Below are positions 24,053 through 35,900 of a stretch of 64,000 nucleotides of DNA, piece after piece. The notes under the pieces are model-generated. The model searched no databases. It saw nothing but the letters and a program-made list of their open reading frames with translations, and was not told the DNA's origin. How positions within the stretch are numbered: position 1 is the stretch's first letter; every line of letters begins with the position of its first letter. Location: positions 124,001-188,000 of the forward strand of contig NJFT01000049.1 of assembly GCA_002221725.1 (NCBI GenBank). Reading direction: 5' to 3'. The translations under genes were made by a program, and so were the position numbers. Origin of the DNA: Scedosporium boydii. Its lineage: Eukaryota; Ascomycota; Sordariomycetes; Microascales; Microascaceae.

Positions 24053-26956
24053 ATTGGTCGCGAGCAGGAAAGGGGGAAAATAGAGAAAAAAGAAAAAGGT
24101 ATTTTATTGCTTTAAAGCAGCTTGCAACGGGCTGTGTAAATGGTTTACTCTTAGAGTGTCCAGGTGTGTGCAGTTCGTCGGTGCCGAGGACGAATAAAGA
24201 GAGGAGAGGCTCGATGAAAAGAAGAAGAGAAGCTTGATGGCGAAGAAGAAAATAAGCTTGATGGAGGGGGAGAAGAGAGATTCAAGCTCAAACACGGAAC
24301 AGAAATGCTTGAGCCCCTCAAATGTCTAGGGACGGCCGTCTTGCTTCCTTCCTCGGCAATATCCCTGGCTTCTAGCATCGACAACTCAAGGAAAGAGACA
24401 TTGCGTGGTTACGCTCGCCTTCATCTCCTCCGAAGCTCCCTGAGGACTTGTGTTTTCCTTGTGACGGAGCAGGGCGAGGAAGGTTGCCCCCGCTGGCACT
24501 GGTCACTTCCTGTGAACTCGTTCCTTCTATTGCCGTTCGTTTGGTTGTCACGATGAAGGTTAGAAGACCGCACGTGCAGAGTCTTTGAGATGTGTGGTAC
24601 CAGTGTTTGTTCGATGAGTTTATCGACGTTAATGAGCATGAGATTTACTGATCTGGATGCTGGCCAAGATTGAAATGAATTACTGATCTTGGCTGGGCTC
24701 TACTTCCGTTCGCTTCGCACGCCACGGAAATGGTTAAAAAGTTGTACTTTCCTCGAAGACTAATTCCGTCCGACTCAACGGCATTGAATTGGAAAGGGAA
24801 AGGACTGATGCTTGGCAGAGCGCAACATTCGGAAAGAGAACCGTATCCGAGGAGGTGTGGTGAGAAGGAACCGAGAGCGGCTCCGGGGTCCGACTGCCAT
24901 TAAGAGATTATCGTCCAATGCCGACGACGCCAGGAAAGCCACTTAAATCTAAGTGATTTAGTTTGGCCATGCGAGGATTTACATATCGGACAATAAGATT
25001 ATCATCAACCATTGCCAAGGGTGTTCTTTATTAATCGGACATGACATTTTCTCGACCATCGAGTGTAACAGGCGCGATCTTCGTAGAGGGACCCGTCGTT
25101 TTAAGCTCTCGGCCTTGGCTCCTTCTTGACTAATTGGCGAGCAGTACCTTCCAGCTGGCGATGGCCCACTCCACTCGATACTTCCTCAGAGCATTGAAGC
25201 TTGAAATGAGAAGTAGACTCTACCGATGGTTGATGATAAGCACCTGAACTGGCAGTCTTGATCAGTCGATCTTTACAATTTTGTCAGTGTCAAAGGCATG
25301 ACTGTACCGACTGTGGTGAGGGCACAGTTCTCTCTTTCCATGAGTGGATCAGGTACAGGTACATTAATCCACACCGAACCAGGAGTCGTTGATCATCCAC
25401 CAGTTTCACTGATTCCTTCCCCTTACGGAGCATCACGAGCAAACGCGCTACGAGTCTGGAACGTCGCTCCTGCTCTTGATAGATCGACCGGGACCTGCCT
25501 TGACACTAGTCAATGGAAGAAAGAGCCATTCTTGCACCAACCTAAATACTAGATAAAGATATTCCAGGCCTGCACATGTGCCAATACTCTCCAGGCTCGG
25601 TGTTGCCGCCGCTTCTTCGTGAGTCATGATAACTACTGTTCCTGTTCCGCGAGCGTGTGTGTCCCTTCCAAACCTTGGGACCAGAACCCACATACCCCTC
25701 GCGGACCTCAAAAATTACATGGTGGCAGGACGCGCCAATATTGTCACATGGCGCAATATAAGCCTAATGAGGAGGGTGCCCATTGTCATCACTCTACTTA
25801 GCACATGCACATTAATGTGACAAGGGTAGGGACGACCGACAACTTGCAAATGGGCAACTTCCTCTATATGGCTACCACTGTAGAGATGCGCCGCGGCTAC
25901 TTCTGTCGACACATAGGTAGAACGTTCAGAGAGGTACAAGCTAAAGACCATCGCAACTTGGCATGAGGCCAATCTCAAGGCCTCTCGTGGCTGCACGGTC
26001 GTCTACTGATGGACGCCGAGCATCAATGACGGTAAGACCAAGGCAGCCACCAAGTAAGCGTTGCATTCAGGTCCACAGTATTTCGCTGCTTGGAATGAGG
26101 AAGGGAGAAGCAGACTGGATCATTAATGGATCGTTTTGACAAAATGATGGGTCCTTCCGAGACAAAAGCACCTCGCCCACTATTCATCGGACGAGCCGAG
26201 GAATGAAAGCGGAGGATGATCCGGGGCCTAGGGGATATGTTGCACAACCTCGCTGCTCTAGATCCCTGGCCGCGGAGATCATTTCAGATACCTCAAGTCT
26301 AGTTCACAGCTGTATTAAACATAGGTGTGTCCTGGACATCGACGTATATGTTGACCAACGGTCGAAGATGTCAATGGACAATGGTAGTCACAATGGGAAT
26401 TGCAAACTTGTTTCTTCTAAAGAGCTGTGCGATTCTTCTCGTAGACGATGCCATATTGCTTTTTACTTCTACAAACATCATCGTCACCCACTGCCGAAGG
26501 TATTCACTCACACAGACGCCTCATATCCCCGGCCTGCGCCTCATTCGCTACTTCGCAGATCTCCTCGGCTTGTAAAGCGTCTTATGTACACTCTCGAACA
26601 GTGCTCAAAAGTTTCTAAGAACAATCAAGGCACTTTGTCACCGTCTTTGTTACAGTAACTTGAATTCAAGTAGTGATTGAATTGATCAAGCAATGAGACC
26701 ATCTAAAAGCCACTAGAACCGCTAAGATAACATGAGATAAGAAAGAACGGGGGAAATGAAGAGAGAACATTCTGAAGCTAGCAATCTTGAGCAGGAGAGA
26801 AATGTGAAATGATCTAGAAAAACCGTAGAAAAACTTGTGGGAAAAAAGATATCAAGAAACTAAAATCCGTCTGCGCCCGCTTTTTAACGCTATTCCTTGC
26901 AAATATCAACTTTATACAGAGAGGAGAAAAAGACAAAAGAAATCATTACATGCCGT
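24053..26956. other. Intergenic, left border of PKS-NRPS cluster
   Basis: About 2.9 kb separating the decayed membrane gene from the 3' end of the PKS-NRPS. Only short open frames without recognisable motifs. This gap is a plausible left limit of the metabolite cluster. The last 300 nt would include the PKS-NRPS 3' UTR. Confidence 0.55.
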
Positions 26957-29900
26957 CTATCGACGCGACTCGAACTTGGCGCTAAGCCCACCGGCCCCAG
27001 CAACTCCCTGCACCGTGGCGTCCTGCGACGTCAACAGGTAGTCAAAGCCGAGCTGTTTGATGTGGCCGATCCAGCGGAGCCCAGGCATGGTCTCACTTCC
27101 TCCGTTGCGAGAGCGGTGCTGTTCAATAGCGTCGTGGAGTTCGACGACGTTGACGACGGTGGTGCTCTCAATGTGTGAGAAGCGGACTAGGCCTCTGTCA
27201 TTGTCATCGGTATTGGCAACAGTGTCGAAGACCGAGTCCAAGAGCCAACTCGACGCCTTCGATGCCGGCATCATATCAATGCGGCCCGTCCAGCCAGACA
27301 TCTCCGGGAATACTCCAGTAACGTCGACAAAGCGGACGAATTCGTCGAGAATCGCTGGCGACGTGGCTGTTGCACTCTTCATGGAAGGGAGGAAGCGGTA
27401 GATGGTGGAAGGCACGCCCAAGGCCTCGGCGGAGCGTTCAAGGATACGCTCGCTCGCCCACCGTGTTGCAACATAGCCGTCACTGCCATCAGCAGGGGGT
27501 ACGTTGGCGCGCGCGGATGCTGGTGGGGTGGTAATCTCGACATCCTCGCGAGGTAGCACGCCCATGGTGGAAATGTAGTGGATGTGGGCGCGTCGGGGCG
27601 CGGCAAGCTTGACAATCTCGCTTGTGCCCTGGACGTTAGTATGGCGCAGGACGTGATAGTTGTCCCAGAAGGAGCGTGCCGCGCCAAAGTGGATGATCAC
27701 GTCGACTGAGTTAGCCAAGTCTCTGAACACGGCCTCGGGTAGCCCGAGGAGCGGCGCCGAGATGTCGCCAACGTGGGTGACAATCTTAGACGAGTTAGAG
27801 GAGATGAGCTCAAGCTTGGAAAGGTTGCGGACGGCGACGGCGTGGATCGTTCCCACGGCCGGGTTGGCGATGAGCTGTGGGAGGATATATTTAGCGAGGA
27901 AGCCTGTGGCACCAGTAACCAGGACAGTCTTCTTGCCGTCCGAAGGCGGAGCTGCGGCGATGCTACTCTGCTGAAGGAAGCTAGGCAAAGTGGGTGGCTT
28001 CGTTTCGTGGTCCCAATCGATTACCGTCACGCTGGCGCTCTCCTCGATCTTGCGGGCCATCTCGCCCAGCTTGTTAGCTTGAAGAAGATCCACCAGGCGG
28101 ACGGTGACGTTGAAGGCGTCCCGGATGCGCGATTGCAGCCGGATCGCTAGCAGCGAGTTACCACCGACGAGGAAGAAGCTGGTCGACGGGCGAATGTCGA
28201 AGCCCAGCTCCTTGTTGTTGAGTACGTCTTGCCATACGGTCTTGAGGCGCACCATGGTTTCTGTCAGATCCTCGTTGCTGCCATCGCCCTGTTCCTGGGA
28301 ATTGCGGGCTCCGGAAAGCTGTGGTAGAGGTAACTCTTTCAGCGCCTTGCGGTCCGTCTTGGAGTGGTTGGTCAGCGGAAGTCTATCGAGCGGGATGGCC
28401 ACCACAGGCACCATGTACTGAGGGATCGGAAGCCGGCTGAGGAGACCCGCTAGATAGGCCTCGGTGTTGTCTGTGTTTTCGTAGCCCGGTGCAAATACGA
28501 CGTGGGCGACTAGGAAGTCTGGGTCACCCTCGCGTAGAGTAACAACGGCCTCCTTAAGGGCTCCCTCGGATGTGGCGACGATGTTACTCTCGATATCACT
28601 GAGCTCGATACGTAGACCGCGTATCTTGACCTGGGTGTCACCAGCCATGCGGGAGTGGAAAACCAAGGCGCCATCGTCGCGGAGGTGGCAGAAATCACCG
28701 GTGCGGTACATCCGCGTCCAGCCGTTCGCCACGGCCTGCCTGACCTTAGCTGCGAAGGGGTCCGGGACGAAGTGCTCGTCTGTCAGCTCATCATTCTTGA
28801 GGTAGCCCAGGGACACGCCGGCGCCGCCGATACAGAGCTCACCCGGCATTCCGGCGGGCAAGGGCCGGAGCTGCTCGTCCACGATGTAGGCATAGTAATT
28901 GGGGAGCGAGAAGCCACATGGGATGCGGCCATTTTCCTCCTCCATGGCGGCTGTGTTGCGGTAGTCAAGTTCCATCTTAGTCGAGGAGATGGAGATCTCT
29001 GTCGGACCGTACGAGTTGTGAAGGCGCAGCTGCGAGAGGCCCAACTTGGCAAACTCTGTAGTTACGGCGACAGGCATAGGTTCACCTCCACCAAATGCGG
29101 CACGCCATCTGGTCGCCTGCCGGAGGTTGTCGTTGCCATACTGAAGCCAGAGCGAGTACTCGGCCGGAGTAGCCTTTGTGTACGTGATAGACTCCTCCTT
29201 GACGATCCGCGTCACCTCGATCGGGTCACCTCGCTTGCTCCAGGGAACAACGTACACCATACCTCCATTGACAAGGCCAGTGTAGATCTGGTCGGAGGAG
29301 TGATTGAACGTGAAGGCACTCTGCTGGAGGGTGCGCTCGGCGCCTAGCTTCCATGTCTTGGTATAGCCCTCGATCTCGTTGCGGAGGCCGGCGTGCGTGA
29401 CAACGATGCCCTTGGGCGCTCCAGTTGAGCCGCTCGTGTAGAGGATGGCCGCGGGCGAATCTGGATTGGAAATGTTGAGAACAGGGGCTGATGCCTTCGA
29501 TGCGAGGCCCTCAACATCGATGACGATAGCGGTATCGGGCACGTTGAGCTCCTTCACATCGCCCCGGGTTGTAGAGTCCACCACAATGGCAGCCGGCTCG
29601 CAGTCGATGACGACGGCTGCTAGACGCGGGAGTGGGTTTCGGAGGTCGAGCGGCACATAGACACCGCCCACTCGCATGATGGCGAGCATAGAACAGACCC
29701 AGTCAGCCGAGGCAGTCTGGAAGACAGGTACTCGGTCGCCAGGACTGACTCCCGCTTTTTGCAGCGCCTCAGCGATAGCCTCGATGCGGTTAATTAAATC
29801 CGAGTAGGTGAGAGAATGTCCGAGGCCATCCTTGACGGCGACGGATTTGCCCTGGTTCCTCTGCGCTACTTCGTCAATCCGGAGGGGGAGAGTAGGCGCC

Positions 29901-32900
29901 CAGTCCGAGACCAACTCGGGACCGCGGCCAATCTCTGTAGCTCGAGAAAGCTGACGCTCGCTAAAGAGCGGAGTGGACTTCAGAGTAAGCGAGGCGTTAC
30001 CAGAGAGGACGTCGAGGAAGTGGATATAAGTCTCGAGAACTAGGTTAGCAGCCGTGATGTCATAAAGCCCCTTCTGCACGCGGAAGATGACAAGGGAATC
30101 CAGAGCGTTGTCGGTGATATCCAGAGTAATGTCGTAGGCCGTTCGTCCGGGGTGAACCTCCTGGAACTCAAATTGCGTATTTCCTCCCCAAGAGAACTTC
30201 TCCTGCGCGCCTTGGCGATAGTCGAAGAAAGCCTGGAAGAAGGGACTGTGGTTTGAGGACCGGTTCACGTTGAGCTCCTTAAGAAGTACGTCAAAGGGCA
30301 GGCGCGAATTGCCGAGGGCGCCGTAGGTTGTGGTGCGGGCTTCGGCAACGGCGTCCAAGAAACGCTGGTCGGCTTGTCGGCGGAATCGCAGGGTTAACAG
30401 GTTGAGGAAAAATCCGATGCTGCCTGTGAGGTCGCCATCGCTTCGGTTGGCATCGGCGATGCCGATGGTCAGGTCGTTTGTCTCTGTGAAGCGGAATAGC
30501 ATCGTCTTGTAGGCGGCCAGGTAGAAGTGGAATGACGTAGACCGCTGTGACTTGGCCACTGCCTTGATTCGCGCCATCAGTTCTGGCTCAATCCTCTGCA
30601 TTACCTGGTGGACACCGAAGTTCTTCATCGCAGCTCTGGAGCTGGTCCGGGCCATCGGTAGTAGTGGCAGAACTGGAGGTTCCTGACCGGTTGGGAATAC
30701 GGAGCGCCAGTACTTGAGCTCGTCGTTCATCTTACCCGACTCGTAGGCCTCGCGCTGAGCTCTAGAATAATCCGGGAACTGACGAGGTGCTGGTCCAAGA
30801 GGCTGGCCCTTGTAAGCCTTCTCGAGGTCCTGGACGAGGACTTGGAAACTGACGCCGTCCATGATGATGTGGTGGTAGTTAAATAGGAAATAGTGAACTG
30901 TAGGGGAAAGGGAAATAAGAACTAGGCGAATCAACTCGCCGCTCTCAAGATCAAAAATATGTTTCTGTAGCTCGTGATACTCTGCTACAACCTCCTCGAC
31001 CGACTTGGCCTTCTTAACTTCTAGGCGGACAGGCGAGCTACCCAGAACCTTCTGGTAAGCCTGGTCCGCCTGCGTCTCGTGTTCAACAAACGCCGTCCGC
31101 AGGGCTTCGTGCCTGGCCGTGACCATACGCACCGCCCTCTCCAAATCACCGATGCGCAGGCTACCGGTGACCTTATAGTAGAAGGCGACATTAGAGGTGG
31201 TGGGGTCCTCGAGCAGGAGCCGGAGGAACCAGAACCTCGACTGGCCGAAGGAGATCTGCTCAGTCTTTAGGAACTTCCTCTTCACCGATGGAGTTTTTGC
31301 CTCACCTATAGGTGGTGGCAGTAGGAATGGTGGTAGCGGAGAGGACGTACCGGTGCCTGTCGGTGCCTTGGAGGAGCCGTCGGGAGAGGCCGACCTGGAG
31401 GATAACTGGGTGGCCGGGGTCGACGACGACAACACAGGTGTCGAGCTGGCTTGGGATGCAGACCTGGTCATAGTAGTCGAAGATGCAGTGGAGACGGTGG
31501 CGGGAGGGTTGAGCTCAATTTCTGGTACTGCTTTCACTGCAGGGGCAGCCTTGCTGGGATCACCAGTTCCAATGGTCGCAAGCAACTCCTCTGGCAGTTT
31601 GTTGAGGGCATGTTGGCAGAGCTCAGTCAGAGAGGCACCGCCCACGACCTTCAGGACGGGAACGTCGACCTGCAGCTCCTTAAGGAACCACGACCGCACT
31701 TCAACGGCAACGAGAGAGTCGACACCTAGCTCGACGAGGGAAGTCTCGGGGTTGATTTCTTGGTCCGAAAGCTGTAGCATGACCTTGAGTTTGTTCGAGA
31801 AGCATTCTGTAGGAGTCCGGGTGGACTCTGAGTTAGCTTTCCTTCTTAAACGATCTAGAAACAAGGCTAGCGGGGGTTTTACCTTGCAGAACTTCGAGAG
31901 CCTGTTCCTTGTTGGCCGCGCAGGCAAGTTGCTCAGTGACGGGAAGAGCATTCTTCTTGTTAGCCTGAGTGTTGTCCGACTTGGTGCCGTTGGCTTCAAT
32001 GATACAATGCGAGAAGAGGGGGTTGTCGAACCAAGGCCCTCCGATCTCTTCGTCGTCGCGGATGTTGCGGATACCAGTGGTGACGTTGGCCACCGGGATG
32101 TGGCCGGGCTCAGTGTCCTCAGGAACAGGATAACCGGCACGGATTGTCTCAGCGAAGATCTGGCGGAACTCCGTCTCAGAGATGGCCATGAGGCCGAAAC
32201 GAGTCAATTGGTCCATGACAGCTTGTCCGGCCGTTTCTACGTATCCGATACCAGCCACACGGCCGATGTCAAAGGCCGATGCAGCCAAGCCGCGCCTGCG
32301 CCTCTGCCGGGCAAGTGTGTTGAGATAACCGTTGGCCGCGGCGTAATTGGACTGCCCCGAATTACCAATAATATATGCCGACGACGAGAAGAGGATGAAG
32401 AAGTCGAGATCCTCATCATAGAAGACCTCGTCAAGGTTGCGCGATCCGTCAATCTTAGGGCCAAGGACCTTTTGAAGGACTTCAACATCCATCTTGGAGA
32501 ACAGGCAGTCGTGAAGGACCATGGCTCCGTTAGCGACACCGGCGATCGGGGGACAGGTGGCCCTGATCTCGTCGACTAGCTTCTCGACAGCACTCTTGTC
32601 TGTGACATCGAGGGAGAAGACCTTGACAGTCGAGCCAGGGCTAGTCGCTTCAATAGCGCTCACCCACTTAGGGTCAATCTTGGGGTTACGACTCGTTAGG
32701 CACACACAGCCGGCTCCGCTAGCGACCATCCACTCGCAGAGAGACTGGCCAATCTGGCCGGTAAGACCGACGAGCAAGTAGGTTTTGTCCTTGGAGAAGA
32801 GGCGCTGAGGCTCAAGGAAGCGGACCTCGACCTCGACCTCGACGTCTCCGTCCTGCGCCCAATGAACAACGCTCGTGGTGTGGATAGTGAGCGAAGGGTC

Positions 32901-35900
32901 GTGGATCTGACTGAGCTGGAGTACCAAGTCCTCAGCGTCGACGACGGCACCATCCTTGGAGGTGACAGTGGAGACGGCGCCCTGAAGGCGAGCAACTAGA
33001 GTATCGAGGCTGGCAGCTGATGGCAAGGACAGGGACAACGCGGACGGCTGATACCGTGAAAGCTCGGAACGATCGACGCGCTTGCAAGTCGTCGGCAGGA
33101 TGCTAGCAATGCTGGCGCTAAGCTCGTTGGCTGTTGTCAAGTCAAGGAAGTGAGTGGGCGAAGCGCGCAGCACAGTCTTGCGAATGACGTGCCTGGGAGC
33201 GCGAGAGTTGAGCCCAATCCATGAATCTGGGGCGGTGGCAGTAGTCTCCGTGTTATAGCTGAAGGTGACACGGACGGACTTGGCAGCCGCCTGGCGCGAC
33301 AGAGGGGAGGCGAAGATGCGGTCCTTATGCGAGGAGACGTGCACCAAGATGCTACTTCCAGGGGAGACAGCTTGAGTCAAGGCAGTAGCTACGAGCTCGC
33401 CTGCCACAGCGACGAGCAGGTTGTCAGTAGACTCAGGAGTATCGAGAGGCACGCTGACAATAGGGATCGCTTCGGGAGAGTTCGTTTCGGACAGTGTGGC
33501 AACAGTCTTATTCTGTTGATCTTTACCGACACCGACGAAGAGGAACGTGTCGGCGGCGACCTGGATTGCCTGAACAGATGAAGCCTCCAGTTTGACAAGA
33601 CGGTCCTCACCAGCTAGGTCCTGGTCGCGGCGGCGACGGAGCGTGGTAGGAAGGGCTTGTTCCACTAGGGCAAGCGAGGAAGAGAAGTCTCCGGAAGCAG
33701 TGAGAGAGACTGTAGTGGACGAAGAGCTCTCGATGGGAATAACCTTCTTAATAACACGGCGGGTAGAGTTGAGCCTGGCATTTTGACTGACATTGTCGAT
33801 GACACGAGGGATCTTGAACTGGCCGCCACGCTCAAGGTCGACATATACATCGCGCTCCAGGGACCAGAGGAACTTTCCGCTCTGATACTGTTTGCCGTAG
33901 CCACCCCTGTGGCTATCCCATTCGTCAAGGGCACATTGGCGTAGGAGGTGCTCAACGATGGCCTTGGGTGCGCCGTGGTGGCTCAGGTCCGAGACGTCGA
34001 GGTGGTTCATGTTGATGTGGCCGGCCTCATGGTGCATGGCGCGGCTGAAACCGATACTGGCGTTGTGGTACGGCTCCTCCAGTTGGGCGTTGTGGGTAAT
34101 CCAGAGCAAATGCCTGGCCAACTCATATACGCGCTTCAGGCCCTCCATCTTCTCGGTGGTTACATCCTTGAAGATGGGTGTACCGTCGATATCGACTAGA
34201 TTAATGAATGTGCTCATCGGTGTCAGTCGCTCAGCCTCCTCCTCGGTGGGCAGTCCAGAAAGAACGGTGATCTCGCCGCAGAAACGGCCAAGGTACTCGA
34301 CGACTTCCTCGGCAATGCGGGCGCCTTCGAGGCTGATGCCACCAAGGATTACAACACTGTCAAGGTAGATAGAGGTCGAAGTCGAGGTCCTGGACAGGGG
34401 CTTTCGAAGAAAATTGACGCGGTCATCCACAGCCTGAGACGCGATGATAGAGAAGGGCCAGGCCAGGGTGTCGATCTCAGGTGTGATGGCATCAACACCA
34501 CCGAATCCAGCCTTACGGAGGACGTTGTGCCACTGGCCAGGCGTCATAGTCGGCGCGTACTTGCGACCATCGTCAACACCCAGCCACCAACCAGTCAGAC
34601 CACCCATAATGTTGCTGAAGCGGACGGTATCATTGTTGGTCAACTCCAGCAGCATGAGATAACCGCCAGGCTTCAAGAGCTGGCGGGTGTTCTCAAGTGT
34701 CTTCTGCATGGAAGAAGTGGCGTGCAGGACGTTAGAGGCAATGATGATGTCGTACGAGTGAGGCTCATAGCCCTGAGACGCGGGGCTCTTCTCGACGTCC
34801 AGTGTCTTGAAGGTCATCTTGTCGCTGTACTCCTTGAATATTTCAGTTGCCTTCTCGAAGAAGCCGACTGAGATATCCGTGTACGTGTAGGATGACATCT
34901 TGTGGCCGATGGAGTTCAGGACCGCTCGTGTGGCACCGCCGGTACCAGCACCGATTTCGAGGATCTTCGCGTGCGGGTAACGGTGCACAATCTGCTTCAT
35001 CATGCGTGATAGGAAGGTGTTGTACATGGCGAACCCGAGACCCTCCCTGTAGAAGTCGTCGAGCATATTATCAGGGAGCATGTGCTCGAGAATGGTCGTG
35101 TCGCCTCGGACGGCAGCCGGGATGTTCTCTCCCACAGCACAGAGGAGTCTAAGATCGACGCTGTCGAGGTACTCGCTGCTGCTAGTAGTCATGGCCTTGA
35201 TGTCCTCGGCAGTATCATTCAACCACTGCTTCTTCATGGTCGGATGGCGGCCCTGCGACACGAGGCCGAGCATGTGGTTCATGTAGTTGCGAAGGGCATC
35301 GTGATGTGCCTGGCCCTTAGCCCAGTCTTCATCGGTGATCTCTGCTTTCCACTTGCGAAGGTAGTGAAGCGAGACGCGCTCACACAGGGCGGCCAGATCC
35401 CTATCAGCGGAGGTGGGGCAGTCTCCCTGAGCTATTGAAGCACCGTCGGGCGAGGCGACATCCAACTTAGTATACGAGAAGAGACGGCGATCGTCGGCTG
35501 CCGTCGCAGGCGCGAAGGGCTTGATCTCCAAATCCTCGACCTGGACCATGGCCGACGAGCCATCCTCATTGAAGAGGTCGATGCTCGCGGAGAAGAAGGC
35601 ATCCCCGTCAGCGAGAGATGAGCAGACCGGGATCTTCGTCTGGGAGAGTGGAAGCGCGCCGCATACTTCCGGGTTGATGCGGATGCTGCGAATTGAAGTG
35701 GGGACATGGAGCGACCAGAGGCGTTCGTCACCAGGCGCGGAGAAGGCAAGCATCGAGCCTTGGAATGCCACGTCAAGCCAGGTCGGGTGAACTAGGTACA
35801 CGGTAGTGTGGTCAACGGTTTCTTCGTCATAGGGGTACGTATCGACTAGGACGGACGACTGGTTGAGCCTTCGCTTCAGGGAAGTCATGCCGCGGAATGG

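Noticed and set aside
31197..32579. 460-codon plus-strand open frame
   Set aside because: It is antisense to the PKS-NRPS KR/ACP/linker coding sequence and its translation has no domain; a shadow of the high-GC codons on the other strand.
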